DNA of 63,224 nucleotides from Acidobacteriota bacterium (GCA_021818105.1 JAKAFB010000013.1:1-63224), one strand, 5' to 3'; shown: positions 1 to 8,676, numbered from the stretch's first letter. The notes: generated by a model from the letters alone, not told the origin. Made by a program: numbers and translations.

Positions 1-2153
1 TTGATGTAGGTGATGGGATTGGAACGCGGGGTGCGGCCGATGGGGGTCTGATCGACGAGGACAACGTCGTTTAGGCGCTCGGTACCAGTGAGCGATTTGT
101 AGAGGCCGGTGGGGTCGCCGCCGTTTGTTTGGCCGAGGGCGCGGGCGACGGCATGGTAGAGCACCTGATGGACGAGGGTGGACTTGCCGGAGCCGGAGAC
201 GCCGGTGATGGCGACGAGCAGACCGAGGGGGATTTCGACGTCGAGGCCGCGGAGGTTGTGAGCCTGAGCGCCGCGGAGAACAAGCTTTTCCCTGCCCGGC
301 GCGCGGCGGCGCGTGGGTACGGGGATGGCGATTTTGCCGGAGAGGTAACGGCCGGTAAGCGAGTTGGGGTTGGCTTCGATTTCTGCCAGGGAGCCGGAGG
401 CGAGGAGCTTGCCGCCGAACTCGCCAGCGCCGGGGCCGAGGTCGAGGAGATTGTCGGCGGCGCGGAGGATGTCGGCATCATGCTCGACGACGATGATGGT
501 GTTGCCGAGGTCGCGGAGATCTTTGAGGATGCGGATGAGGCGAACGGTGTCGCGGGTGTGGAGGCCGATGGATGGCTCGTCGAGGACATAGAGCGCGCCG
601 ACGAGTTGCGAGCCGAGGGATGTGGCGAGCTGGATGCGCTGGGCCTCACCGCCGGAAAGCGTGGAGGCGAGACGGTCGAGGGTGAGGTACTCCAGGCCGA
701 CGGCGAGGAGGAAGCTGAGGCGCTGGCGGACTTCATGGAGAATCTGGCCGGCGATCTCCTCCTGCGCGGGCGTTAGCTGAATCTCGGCGAAGAACTGGTG
801 GGCGCGGGCAATGGTGAGGGATGAGACCTGGCAGATGTTCTTGCCGTGGAGGCGAACAGCGCGGGCCTCTGCGCGGAGGCGCTGGCCGCGGCAGTCGGGG
901 CACTCGGCGTAGCCGCGATATTTGCTGAGCATGACACGGACGTGGAGCTTGTATTTCTTGCGCTCCATCTGGCGGAAGAAGCCATAGACGCCTTCATAGC
1001 TGCCGTTGCCGTGGAGGACCAGCTCACGGACTTTGTCAGAGAGCTGATGCCAGGGGACGTCCATGGGAATGCTGAGGGCAGGCGCCTGTTTGCGCAGGTC
1101 GTTGAACCAGGCGCGGTATTTTGGGCGGTTCCAGGGGTCAATGGCGCCGTCGCTAAGGCTGAGTGTCTTGTCAGGAATGACGAGGTTGAGGTCGTAGTCG
1201 ATGGTATTGCCGAAGCCCTGGCAGCGGGGACAGGCACCGAATGGATTGTTGAAGCTGAAGAGGCGCGGTTCGGGCTCCCTGCCGGGCCGATGGCAACTAA
1301 CGCACTCATACGCTCCTGAGAATCGATGGTGGCTCCGCTCGACGGTTTCATCGCGGGGAACCTCTTCAAAGATGACTTCGCCGGCCTCGCGATAGGCGAT
1401 TTCGGCGGCGTCGACGATGCGGGCGCGGTTCTCAGCGCTGACGACGATGCGGTCAAGGAGGACGAAGACGGGGAGGGTGAAGTCGAGGTCGAGGAGTGAC
1501 TCGGGAGTGGAAAACTCGAAGATGCGGCCCAGCTGGTAAAGGCGGTTGAAGCCGGAGCTGCGGAGGTCAGTGAGGCGAGCCTTGAGAGCGTCAGTAAGCG
1601 GCGAGTCGGCGGAGGCTTTGGATGCGGATTTGGCGTTACGACGCGCAGGCTTGGGGGACTCAGGCTGCGCGGGCGGCTCGGCAGTACGGACGGGAAAGAG
1701 GGCGTGGAGGCGCGTGCCCTCTTTGAGCGCGAGTATGGCGGCGGCGACGTCATCGATGGTGTTCTGCTTGACGAGGCCGTCGCAGTGGACGCAGTGAACG
1801 GTGCCGCAGCGCGCGTAGAGCAGGCGCATGTAGTCGTAAATCTCAGTAGCCGTGGCAACGGTGGAGCGGGGATTGCGGGTGGTGTTTTTCTGCTTGATGG
1901 CGATGGCGGGGGACAAGCCATCGATTTCGTCGGCGTCGGGCTTCTCAATACGCTCGAGGAACTGGCGGGCATAGGCGGACAGGGATTCGACGTAGCGGCG
2001 CTGGCCCTCAGCATAGATGGTGTCAAAGGCGAGCGAGCTTTTGCCGGAGCCGGAGACGCCGCTGATGATGGTCAGCTTGCCGTGGGGAATCTCACAGGAG
2101 AGGTTCTTCAGGTTGTGGGTCCGCGCGCCGCGGATGATGATGGCGTCGTTCAA
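1..2153 (-). CDS. uvrA: UvrA, excinuclease ABC subunit A (N-terminal ~717 residues, cut by window edge)
   Basis: UvrA is the damage-sensing ATPase of nucleotide excision repair; it loads UvrB on DNA in the cytoplasm. Read on the minus strand, the protein starts near [17 protein letters not shown]. It carries the first Walker A ([12 protein letters not shown]), a zinc-binding segment (CVSCHRPG, then [19 protein letters not shown]), the ABC signature [13 protein letters not shown] with Walker [12 protein letters not shown], and the second Walker A ([10 protein letters not shown]). At the left edge it runs through [14 protein letters not shown]. Family members are about 940 residues, so roughly 230 C-terminal residues lie outside. 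A proline/alanine-rich insert (around [13 protein letters not shown]) sits in the N-terminal half. No ATG fits; the TTG at 2153 is the best in-frame start, without a strong Shine-Dalgarno. Family identity is certain; the start is not. Confidence 0.96.
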   Translation of the reverse strand, partial: MNDAIIIRGARTHNLKNLSCEIPHGKLTIISGVSGSGKSSLAFDTIYAEGQRRYVESLSAYARQFLERIEKPDADEIDGLSPAIAIKQKNTTRNPRSTVATATEIYDYMRLLYARCGTVHCVHCDGLVKQNTIDDVAAAILALKEGTRLHALFPVRTAEPPAQPESPKPARRNAKSASKASADSPLTDALKARLTDLRSSGFNRLYQLGRIFEFSTPESLLDLDFTLPVFVLLDRIVVSAENRARIVDAAEIAYREAGEVIFEEVPRDETVERSHHRFSGAYECVSCHRPGREPEPRLFSFNNPFGACPRCQGFGNTIDYDLNLVIPDKTLSLSDGAIDPWNRPKYRAWFNDLRKQAPALSIPMDVPWHQLSDKVRELVLHGNGSYEGVYGFFRQMERKKYKLHVRVMLSKYRGYAECPDCRGQRLRAEARAVRLHGKNICQVSSLTIARAHQFFAEIQLTPAQEEIAGQILHEVRQRLSFLLAVGLEYLTLDRLASTLSGGEAQRIQLATSLGSQLVGALYVLDEPSIGLHTRDTVRLIRILKDLRDLGNTIIVVEHDADILRAADNLLDLGPGAGEFGGKLLASGSLAEIEANPNSLTGRYLSGKIAIPVPTRRRAPGREKLVLRGAQAHNLRGLDVEIPLGLLVAITGVSGSGKSTLVHQVLYHAVARALGQTNGGDPTGLYKSLTGTERLNDVVLVDQTPIGRTPRSNPITYI

Positions 2154-2499
2154 AGGGAAGGCACCGGTCAGTATTCGGCCGACGGCAACCCTGAGCGCAC
2201 AGCAAGGTTCAGAGCACAGGCGACCATTCTTTATTATAGGGCGCTACGGAAGGCGGAGGACGGCACAACGAGGAGAGGAAGCTTCGAGGGGAGGAAGCTT
2301 TCCCCTGATTGGCTGAAAACGTTGTGAAAGTGAGTGGATAAATTACACAAAAATCACCGAATGCACGGAGTGGATGGTTTCTTCGGTCCGAGCTCAGCTA
2401 CCTTCCGGATCTCCGTACTTTCAAGCCATCACTATGACCGCCCAACCGCGCGGGATGGACCCGTTGGAGGGTCAACCAGCGCGTTGGGGTTTGCGCCGA
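2154..2499. other. Intergenic stretch upstream of uvrA, no credible protein gene
   Basis: Apart from the uvrA -10 element and a 19-codon upstream reading frame (minus strand, ATG at 2227, TGA just before the uvrA start), nothing recognisable is present. An open frame on the plus strand (2334 to 2579) has no ribosome binding site and an unlikely composition. Confidence 0.4.
2233..2238 (-). promoter_or_regulatory. Candidate -10 element of the uvrA promoter (TATAAT)
   Basis: The minus strand reads a perfect TATAAT about 80 bases upstream of the uvrA start. No convincing -35 hexamer is seen at 16 to 18 bases. Transcription would start near 2226 and give a leader of about 73 bases. No LexA-type box was recognised. 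Confidence 0.45.
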
Positions 2500-2691
2500 C
2501 TACTTTGAGAACAGGCCGGATGAGGTGCGGCCCGCATCTACGGCTACGCGGTGCGCGACCCTTCTGGCAATCCGGTTGAGCTTACGGCTCGCAACAACGG
2601 GCTTGGGTTCTTCGATTTCCTGTTTGGGCGGGCTGGGCTCCTCGGGCTTAGCAGGAATGTCGTGAAGATTGAGTTCAACAAAGGGTTTCAT
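2500..2691 (-). CDS. Small hypothetical protein, 63 residues
   Basis: I do not recognise this family. The case for a real gene is a strong ribosome binding site (AAGGGGGAG about 7 bases before the ATG at 2691) and an organised sequence. It begins MKPFVELNLHDIP, has a Pro/Glu/Lys-rich middle (PEEPSPPKQEIEEPKP) and a basic arginine-rich C-terminus (LNRIARRVAHRVA). There is no signal peptide or membrane segment. It is divergent from the secreted TPR gene at 2816, and the shared upstream region contains a perfect palindrome at 2761-2776. It could be a small nucleic-acid-binding or adaptor protein, but that is a guess. Confidence 0.5.
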   Translation of the reverse strand: MKPFVELNLHDIPAKPEEPSPPKQEIEEPKPVVASRKLNRIARRVAHRVAVDAGRTSSGLFSK

Positions 2692-2760
2692 GGCTTGCTC
2701 CCCCTTTTGCTCTATTTTGACGCAAGAGAGGGCCGGAGGACATCACCCGGACGCATGACC

Positions 2761-2776
2761 CGTGACGACTGTCACG
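2761..2776. promoter_or_regulatory. Perfect inverted repeat CGTGAC-N4-GTCACG, candidate operator
   Basis: The palindrome CGTGAC GACT GTCACG lies between the divergent genes at 2691 (minus) and 2816 (plus). A flanking CCC/GGG pair extends it with one bulge. The position suits a regulator binding site that serves both genes. A transcribed hairpin is the alternative. Confidence 0.4.
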
Positions 2777-2815
2777 CGGGATCAAGTGACATGAGAGGCA
2801 TTAGACTTGTGATTG

Positions 2816-4126
2816 ATGAATTCCTTGCGTTTCAGCATCACTTGCGTTGTTCTTTCAGTTTCGATAACCGGGATTGCCCAGAGCGCAGGTAAGCAGCAGG
2901 GCACCAGTGTTCCGCCGGTGGAGGCGCAGTCGCTTTCACCAGAGGTAGTGGATGCAGAGGCGGCCATCGTCAAGCAGGACTGGAAGACGGCTGAGACGAA
3001 GCTGGATGGGTGGCTGACCGGTCATCCGACGGATGCCAGGGCGCTGTTTGACGCGGGCTACGTAGCAGATGCGCAGAACCGGCTAGATGACGCGGCGGGG
3101 CTGTACCGGCGAGCAGTAGCGGTGGATCCGAAGTCGTTTGAATCGCGGGTGATGCTGGGGCTGCTGCTGGCGCGGCAGGGAAAGCTGCAAGAGGCACGGC
3201 CGGAGCTGCTGGCAGCGACGACGCTGGACCCCGGCGCTGCCGGCCCGGCTGCGAAGGCGCGCGCCTGGCGGGCACTGGCGGAGATTGACCGCGACACGGA
3301 CCCGGCAACGGCCTCAAGCGAGTTGCTGGAGGCGCTGAAGATTTCTCCTGAGACGGAGCGCGACACACTGCTGGCTGCGGAGCTGGCGGAGAAGTCCGGC
3401 CAAAATGACGCGGCCGAGGCTGCCTATCGACGAGTGCTGGCGAAAGATCCGAAGTCTGCGGCGGCAAATGCGGGATTGGCACACCTGCTGATTGTGGGCA
3501 AGAAGTATCCCGAAGCGGAAACGCTGCTGCGGGCGGCGCTGGCGCAGACGCCGAATGATCCCGCTCTGACGGCACAATTGGCGTCGGTTTTGGTGGCGGA
3601 GAACAAGGCGGAGGCGCTGCCCCTGCTGGAGAAGCTGCACGTTGACCATCCGCAGGACAAGACGATTACACACATGCTGGCCAACGTGAGGGCGCAGGCG
3701 GGCGATGCGGCAGGAGCAGACAAGCTGTATGTGGAGTTGCTGGCCACCAACCCCAACGACCCGGAGTTGCTGGTGACGCATGGGCAGAACCTGATTCGCG
3801 AACTGAGGTACGCCGAGGCGTTTACGGCATTCAGCAAGGCGGCAGAGGTGGACCCCTCCAACGGCGATGCGTGGAGTGGATTGGCTTTTGCTGCGCTGAA
3901 GACGGGTCAGCCCGAGGTAACGCTACATGCACTTACGATGAGGTCAAAATATATGCCGGAAGTGCCGGCCACCTACTTTCTTTGGGCAACGGCATACGAT
4001 ACGCTTCGCGACAAGGTGCAGGCAGCCGCTTACTACCATCACTTTTTGGACTCGGCCGCCGGCAAGTTCCCCGACCAGGAATGGCAGGCTCGGCAACGAT
4101 TGCAGGTGCTGGAACACAAGAAGTGA
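2816..4126 (+). CDS. Secreted TPR-repeat protein
   Basis: A 436-residue protein with an N-terminal signal peptide (hydrophobic FSITCVVLSVSITGIAQSAG), followed by a continuous array of tetratricopeptide-like helical repeats. Typical pieces are AEAAYRRVLAKDPKSAAANAGLAHL and AFTAFSKAAEVDPSNGDAWSGLA. TPR proteins act as protein-interaction scaffolds; this one should sit in the periplasm or on the outer membrane. The ATG at 2816 directly follows an in-frame TTG at 2813, and no strong ribosome binding site is visible (AGAGG is about 17 bases away). It is followed in the same direction by two secreted proteins of unknown function and a SprT-like protease. No specific partner can be named. Confidence 0.85.
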   Translation: MNSLRFSITCVVLSVSITGIAQSAGKQQGTSVPPVEAQSLSPEVVDAEAAIVKQDWKTAETKLDGWLTGHPTDARALFDAGYVADAQNRLDDAAGLYRRAVAVDPKSFESRVMLGLLLARQGKLQEARPELLAATTLDPGAAGPAAKARAWRALAEIDRDTDPATASSELLEALKISPETERDTLLAAELAEKSGQNDAAEAAYRRVLAKDPKSAAANAGLAHLLIVGKKYPEAETLLRAALAQTPNDPALTAQLASVLVAENKAEALPLLEKLHVDHPQDKTITHMLANVRAQAGDAAGADKLYVELLATNPNDPELLVTHGQNLIRELRYAEAFTAFSKAAEVDPSNGDAWSGLAFAALKTGQPEVTLHALTMRSKYMPEVPATYFLWATAYDTLRDKVQAAAYYHHFLDSAAGKFPDQEWQARQRLQVLEHKK

Positions 4127-4160
4127 GCCGCGCGAGGGCCTGAAAAAAGCACGATGACAA

Positions 4161-4177
4161 GGGCCGGGGTCCGGCCC
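4161..4177 (+). terminator. GC-rich hairpin after the TPR gene (weak terminator or mRNA hairpin)
   Basis: GGGCCGG-GGT-CCGGCCC forms a perfect 7-bp stem with a 3-base loop, 35 bases after the TPR stop codon. There is no T-run after it, so it may act as an mRNA-stabilising hairpin rather than an intrinsic terminator. Confidence 0.35.
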
Positions 4178-4315
4178 AATGCGCGGCGATGATTGAGCCT
4201 TTTGAGGTTGCAGCTTCCACTTGCACTTTGCCTGGAAAGCTCAGATAATCACGGCCTGGGCTGAGTGCATTCCATTCGGAGGAACACTCAGAATCCGCAC
4301 CAGCGGAGGTCCCAA

Positions 4316-4774
4316 ATGCGGATACACGCGTCGTGGATTATCGTCATCGCCCTTACAGCGGCAGCAGCACCAGCCGGTGCCGACCCGCTTGACGGAAGAC
4401 TTCCCGACCAGCAGAGCATTGCGGCCCTGGAGGAGCGCATCAGCCAGGCGCCGGCAAAGGAGCAGTGCTTCCTGTATGCCGAGCTGATTCACCAGATGAC
4501 AGAGCTCAGCCTGAAGCAGTATGCGACGGGCGATGTGGATCGAGCCAACCAACTGCTGCAGCAAATCCAGCAGATTGCTCACAAGGTGCGCCTGAAAGTT
4601 GCAGACAATAACAAGCGCCTGAAGAATGCGGAGATACTGCTGCGGCACGCCGCCTTCCACCTGAACGAGATGCTGCACGCGAGCAGCTACGAGGACCGCC
4701 CGCTGGTGGAGCAGACGCTGACGCAGGTGACGCAGGCGGACAACGACGCCATGATGCAGCTCTTCAAAAAGTAG
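4316..4774 (+). CDS. Secreted hypothetical protein, 152 residues
   Basis: Not recognised. The start is the ATG at 4316, because GGAGG lies 6 bases before it and the N-terminus is then a clean signal peptide (MRIHASWIIVIALTAAAAPAGA). An upstream in-frame ATG would bury that signal peptide. The mature protein is helical, with a Gln-rich coiled segment (NQLLQQIQQIAHKVRLKV) and a single cysteine. It is followed 37 bases later by another secreted protein of similar size and style, so the two are probably co-expressed periplasmic proteins. Confidence 0.72.
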   Translation: MRIHASWIIVIALTAAAAPAGADPLDGRLPDQQSIAALEERISQAPAKEQCFLYAELIHQMTELSLKQYATGDVDRANQLLQQIQQIAHKVRLKVADNNKRLKNAEILLRHAAFHLNEMLHASSYEDRPLVEQTLTQVTQADNDAMMQLFKK

Positions 4775-4811
4775 ACGGAGTAAGTAGACGGAGTTCAATC
4801 AGTCCACCAAC

Positions 4812-5369
4812 ATGCAAAGACAGGGCCCATTGCGCAGGATGCGCCATCAAGCTGGAGTGGCGGTGTGCTTGCTGTGCTTCGCCGCCGGCTGGGCGCAGAC
4901 TCGCGACAGGGATACGCTGACACCGAAACAGGTTGAGGAGATTCGCGAAGCTGGGATTGACCCGGCAGGGCGCATCAGGCTCTATACGAAGTATGTGAAT
5001 GAGCATATGGAGAGCCTCAAGGCGCTGGCCGGAAGGCCGGCCTCGCCTGCGCGGGCTCAGAAAATTGATGGCGAACTGCAGGATTTAACGGCACTGATGG
5101 ATGAGCTGGGATCGAATCTTGACCAGTACTCGGAGCGAAAGGCGGACCTTCGCAAGTCTCTGAAGCCATTGAACGAGGCGACGCAGAAGTGGCTGGAGTT
5201 TCTGAGTGGCCTGCCTAGCGAGCGCGGCTATGAATTGTCGCGCAAAGAGGCGATGGAGAGCGGAAAAGACCTGGCGGACCAGGTGGCGCAGGTGCTGCAG
5301 GACCAGACGGCTTACTTCAAGCTGCACAAGGATGAGCGCGGACAGGACAGGGCAGAGCCGAAGGATTAG
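4812..5369 (+). CDS. Secreted helical hypothetical protein, 185 residues
   Basis: Not recognised. It has a signal peptide (basic N-terminus, then VAVCLLCFAAGWAQ). The mature part is charged and helical, probably coiled-coil, with many Lys/Glu/Asp. Its stop codon directly abuts the GTG start of the SprT-like gene at 5370, which suggests translational coupling. An internal ATG at residue 10 is an alternative start, and neither start has a good Shine-Dalgarno. It pairs with the gene just upstream as a likely periplasmic two-gene unit. Confidence 0.68.
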   Translation: MQRQGPLRRMRHQAGVAVCLLCFAAGWAQTRDRDTLTPKQVEEIREAGIDPAGRIRLYTKYVNEHMESLKALAGRPASPARAQKIDGELQDLTALMDELGSNLDQYSERKADLRKSLKPLNEATQKWLEFLSGLPSERGYELSRKEAMESGKDLADQVAQVLQDQTAYFKLHKDERGQDRAEPKD

Positions 5370-6101
5370 GTGCTTCCCTGCCTGGGCGGTACGGCTGTGC
5401 TACTCTCCATTTTGGAAGCCGTGGATTTCGTCTCTCTTTTCCAGGAAGAATATAGGGCGCTGCGTCCCCGTGCGCCGATGCCTCCGATGCACGTCCGTCT
5501 GCGGCGGTTCACGTCACTGAACAATACGATCCGTCTGCGCGAGGGCAAGGTATTGGTGAGCCTCTCAGATCTATTGGAAGGCGCGCCGGAGAGCGTGGTG
5601 CGGGCGATTGCACACATTTTGCTGGCCAAGCTGTACAAGAAGCCTATCGATGCGATGCACAACCTGCGCTTCAAACGGTTTGCGTCCAGCGCGGCGGTCA
5701 CACGGCAGACGGAGCTCATCCGAACGGCGCGGGGCACGAAACGCTATTTCGGCCCCGATGGGCACTACTACAACCTTGAAGAAGTATTTGACTCGTTGAA
5801 TGTGCGCTTTTTTGGCGGGTTGCTGGGACGGCCGGAGCTGACCTGGAGCGAGAGCCATGCCAAGCGGCTGCTGGGCCACTACGATGCCGCGCACAACACG
5901 ATTGTGGTGAGTCGGGTGTTCGACCGGCCGTCAAGCCCGCGCTACGCGATTGAGTACCTGCTGTACCACGAGATGCTGCACCTGAAACATCCGGTGAAGA
6001 TGAGGGGGCTGCGGCGGTGTGTGCACTCGCGGGAGTTCAAGGCCGAAGAGCGGATGTTTCCGCAACTGGAAGAGGCGCTGGCGTTTATCAAGCGGCTGTA
6101 A
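5370..6101 (+). CDS. SprT/YgjP-like zinc metallopeptidase
   Basis: The C-terminal half carries a zinc-protease core: HEMLHLKHP (HExxH) around residues 194-202, followed about 15 residues later by HSREF. This is the spacing of the SprT / YgjP (DUF45) type, where the third histidine completes the zinc site. The N-terminal half (RFTSLNNTIRLREGKVLVSLSDLL) has no recognised domain. It lacks a clear signal peptide and is probably cytoplasmic. The GTG at 5370 directly follows the upstream stop codon; a second GTG at 5421 would give about 226 residues and is equally possible. The substrate is unknown. Confidence 0.8.
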   Translation: MLPCLGGTAVLLSILEAVDFVSLFQEEYRALRPRAPMPPMHVRLRRFTSLNNTIRLREGKVLVSLSDLLEGAPESVVRAIAHILLAKLYKKPIDAMHNLRFKRFASSAAVTRQTELIRTARGTKRYFGPDGHYYNLEEVFDSLNVRFFGGLLGRPELTWSESHAKRLLGHYDAAHNTIVVSRVFDRPSSPRYAIEYLLYHEMLHLKHPVKMRGLRRCVHSREFKAEERMFPQLEEALAFIKRL

Positions 6102-6119
6102 GGTGCGTGGGCGGCGAAG

Positions 6120-6902
6120 CTATGCAGCCTTATGTACGGGGAGTGCTGCATTCTCCGGTCCGGCAACTTTGCGGGTGGCGACCCACCAGAGCAGAGCGGC
6201 TCCGGCAACAACCGAGCCGGCGCTGGCGAGTTGGGCATTGGACAAGCCCCAGAGCACCTTGGGGTTGCGTCGGATGAATTCGACGAGGAAGCGAGCGAGG
6301 CCGGTGAGGATGAGGTATTCGCCAGTAATCCAGCCGATGGGACGCTGCTTTTTGCCGCGCGACCATAGCCACCAGGTGATGAGCAGGCCGACGAGGCACT
6401 CGTAGAGCGGCGTAGGGTGGACAGGGACGAAGACAGGTTCAATGCCGTTGGGAAAGGCCATGCCCCAGGGAAGGCTGGTAGGCAGACCATAGCAGCCGTC
6501 TCCCGATAGCAGGCAACCGATGCGGCCGATGGCGTAGCCGACGGCAGCGGCGGGAGCAGCGAGATCGAGCGTGCGCAGGGCGCCGATGTGCGCTCGCCAG
6601 CCCTGAAGAAGAAGCGCGGAGATGCCAAAGACGAGGCCCCCAAACCAGGCAAAGCCGGCCGAGTCCCAGAGAACGCGCCAGCCCATCTCGCGGAATTCAG
6701 AGGGCGTGTCCATCACGTGCCAGAGCTTGGCGCCGACGATTCCTGCGACCACGGCAATGGCCACCATTCCCACAGCATCGGCATCGAGGCGCGCGCGCTT
6801 GAAGGCTCTGTCCATGACGAAGGCCGCAGCCACGGCGGCGAGCCAGAGCATGAGACCGAAGGTGGGAATGTTGAATGGGCCAACGTGAAGGTAAGGAATC
6901 AT
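6120..6902 (-). CDS. lgt: Lgt, prolipoprotein diacylglyceryl transferase
   Basis: Lgt moves a diacylglyceryl group from phosphatidylglycerol to the lipobox cysteine of prelipoproteins in the inner membrane. The 260-residue protein has several membrane helices and the family landmark GRIGCLLSGDGCYG (R127 matches the essential arginine of the GRxG motif). It continues with the conserved HPTPLYE and a C-terminal RFLVEFIRRN segment. The usual HGG motif before the third helix reads WFGGLVFG here, so the E. coli His103 position is occupied by Phe; such variants are known in distant Lgt proteins. The ATG at 6902 lies only about 12 bases from a TATACT element, so the mRNA may be leaderless. The two large lipoproteins at 49.8-54.9 kb would be substrates. 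Confidence 0.93.
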   Translation of the reverse strand: MIPYLHVGPFNIPTFGLMLWLAAVAAAFVMDRAFKRARLDADAVGMVAIAVVAGIVGAKLWHVMDTPSEFREMGWRVLWDSAGFAWFGGLVFGISALLLQGWRAHIGALRTLDLAAPAAAVGYAIGRIGCLLSGDGCYGLPTSLPWGMAFPNGIEPVFVPVHPTPLYECLVGLLITWWLWSRGKKQRPIGWITGEYLILTGLARFLVEFIRRNPKVLWGLSNAQLASAGSVVAGAALLWWVATRKVAGPENAALPVHKAA

Positions 6903-6913
6903 AGCCTATGCAC

Positions 6914-6919
6914 AGTATA
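6914..6919 (-). promoter_or_regulatory. Candidate -10 element (TATACT) of lgt
   Basis: On the minus strand TATACT ends about 12 bases before the lgt ATG. This places the transcription start within about 5 bases of the start codon. No Shine-Dalgarno is visible, which fits leaderless translation. No good -35 box is seen. Confidence 0.35.
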
Positions 6920-7031
6920 GACGCGCGCAGGAGATGGATGGCTGCCTGGGACGGGCTCGGCATGCGGCGGGAATGCGAATTTTCACAGATAGGCTTTCCC
7001 AAGGGCGGGCGGTTCAGGCGATACTAACGGC

Positions 7032-7577
7032 ATGTCATCGATCACCTACCAGGGTCTTGAGGTTCTCTACACGCAACAGCAGATTGCAGAGCGCGTGGCG
7101 GAAATGGGCGCGCAGATCACGCAGGACCTGAACGGCGAAAAACTGGTAATGGTAGGCGTGCTGAAGGGCGCCGCCCTGTTCCTGGCCGATTTGGCGCGCG
7201 CGGTGCACGCGGATGCCACGTTCGACTTTGTGGCGGTTTCGAGCTATGGCAAGGGGCAGCGCTCCTCAGGCGCTGTGAAGTTGATCAAAGATCTGGATGA
7301 GCCGATTGAAGGCAAGAATGTGCTTATTGTGGAAGACATTCTGGATACCGGGCTGACGCTTGCCTACCTGCGCAAGATATTTTTGCAGCAGAAGCCGAAG
7401 ACGCTGCGCATTGCCACACTGCTGGATAAGCCATCACGACGCATAGAGAAGATTGACGCGGACTATGTTGGATTTTCGATTCCGAACCTATTTGTGATTG
7501 GGTATGGCATGGACTACGCCGAGCGCTACCGGAACCTGCCGGACATCTGCCTGATGTCGGCTGACCACCCGGAATAA
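7032..7577 (+). CDS. hpt: Hypoxanthine phosphoribosyltransferase
   Basis: Converts hypoxanthine (and often guanine) plus PRPP to the nucleotide in cytoplasmic purine salvage. The 181-residue length is typical. The PRPP-binding signature VLIVEDILDTGLTL sits at residues 97-110, with acidic residues E101/D102 and the DTG loop. KGAALF near the N-terminus and the SSYG flexible-loop motif around residues 70-73 are also present. It starts at ATG 7032. It is followed by deoC, another nucleoside-metabolism gene, with a small hairpin between. Confidence 0.95.
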   Translation: MSSITYQGLEVLYTQQQIAERVAEMGAQITQDLNGEKLVMVGVLKGAALFLADLARAVHADATFDFVAVSSYGKGQRSSGAVKLIKDLDEPIEGKNVLIVEDILDTGLTLAYLRKIFLQQKPKTLRIATLLDKPSRRIEKIDADYVGFSIPNLFVIGYGMDYAERYRNLPDICLMSADHPE

Positions 7578-7595
7578 CCCTGGCGGAGCCCAGGG
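7578..7595 (+). terminator. Short hairpin after hpt
   Basis: CCCTGG-CGGAGC-CCAGGG forms a 6-bp stem immediately after the hpt stop. No T-run follows, so it is a weak or partial terminator candidate. Confidence 0.3.
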
Positions 7596-7740
7596 ATGCG
7601 GGTTGCATCTGGAGGCACATGCTCCGGATGCGGGCGCGGATTCCTCGTGTGAGCGAGTCTGGCAGGCTCTATACTCAACTACCGAAACGAACCCAGCAAG
7701 CCGGCCAGAATGGCGACATGGCTGGGAAGGAGTAATGCGT

Positions 7741-8496
7741 ATGACCGCGATTACGCCGATTGGCGAAGCGGATCTGGAGTTTGATCACGGAACATTTGAC
7801 GCCGCGGCGTTCACGCAGCAGGCAATGGAGAACTGGCAGACGCTGGCTGCGGTGATTGACCACACTCTGCTGAAACCCGAAGCTACCCGCGAACAGGTGG
7901 AAAGCCTGTGCGACGAGACGATCCGCTACCGCTTCGCCTGCGCAATGGTGAACCCGATGTGGGTTTCGACGGCTGTGAGCGTGCTGGCGGGGACAGGCAT
8001 TCCGGTGGGCGTGGTGATTGGATTTCCGCTAGGCGCATCACTGGTATCCACGCTGAAACAGGAAGCCGCCGCACTGGTGCGGCTTGGCGCGCGCGAACTG
8101 GACATGGTAATTCCTATCGGGCAGTTGAAGAGCGGGAACCATCCTGCCGTGCAGCATGCGATTCAAACGGCGTCGAGCGTGGCTCATCATCACGGCGCAC
8201 TTCTCAAGGTGATTCTGGAGACAGCACTGCTGACGGTGGAGGAGAAGCTGCGCGGCGCAGAGATTGCGATCCAGGCGGGCGCGGATTTCCTGAAGACTTC
8301 GACCGGATTTGCAAGCGGCGGGGCAACGGCGGCGGATGTGGCTTTGCTGCGCGGTGTGGCCGGCGGACGGTGCGGCGTGAAGGCGTCGGGCGGCATTCGC
8401 AAGCTGGCGGACGTGCGCGCGATGCTGGAGGCAGGCGCGAATCGCATCGGGGCTTCGGCATCAGTGGCGATTCTGCGAGAGATGGGCGCGGAGTAG
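7741..8496 (+). CDS. deoC: Deoxyribose-phosphate aldolase
   Basis: DeoC cleaves 2-deoxyribose-5-phosphate to glyceraldehyde-3-phosphate and acetaldehyde in deoxynucleoside catabolism. From the chosen start the Schiff-base lysine is K185 in GADFLKTSTGF, the second catalytic lysine is K214 in GVKASGGIR, and D121 is in ELDMVI. DHTLLKPEAT marks the N-terminus of the barrel. An AGGAG element lies 8 bases before the ATG at 7741 and only 2 bases before another ATG at 7735, so 7741 is preferred. The open frame extends to 7603 but lacks a binding site there. Confidence 0.95.
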   Translation: MTAITPIGEADLEFDHGTFDAAAFTQQAMENWQTLAAVIDHTLLKPEATREQVESLCDETIRYRFACAMVNPMWVSTAVSVLAGTGIPVGVVIGFPLGASLVSTLKQEAAALVRLGARELDMVIPIGQLKSGNHPAVQHAIQTASSVAHHHGALLKVILETALLTVEEKLRGAEIAIQAGADFLKTSTGFASGGATAADVALLRGVAGGRCGVKASGGIRKLADVRAMLEAGANRIGASASVAILREMGAE

Positions 8497-8520
8497 GAAT
8501 CGTCGCTTCCTGCGCCACTC

Positions 8521-8539
8521 TCCGCGCACAAGGCGCGGA
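8521..8539 (+). terminator. Hairpin after deoC
   Basis: TCCGCGC-ACAAG-GCGCGGA forms a perfect 7-bp stem with a 5-base loop, 25 bases after the deoC stop. There is no clear T-tract. Confidence 0.35.
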
Positions 8540-8676
8540 ATGGCTCATCGGTAACCTGATGCGCCTTTGCCTTGGGAAAAAACTTCACAGAGGACACCCA
8601 GCGCTTTGCATTGGCGGCACTTCGTATTTCTCTGCTGCGATGCAGGCGCAATACGCTATGATTCCGTTCTACCCTT

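Noticed and set aside
71..2327. Long open frames on both strands overlapping the first 2.3 kb, several over 200 codons
   Set aside because: They lie in other frames or antisense to the real uvrA reading and have Ser/Pro/Ala-rich low-information sequence, as expected from GC-rich coding DNA.
2334..2892. Two plus-strand frames (2334-2579 and 2551-2892) in the gap before the TPR gene
   Set aside because: No ribosome binding sites, odd composition, and one overlaps both the better-supported small minus-strand gene and the TPR start.
2970..3861. Minus-strand frames of 100-200 codons opposite the TPR gene
   Set aside because: Antisense shadows with Pro/Ser/Arg-rich sequence; the plus-strand TPR pattern is clear.
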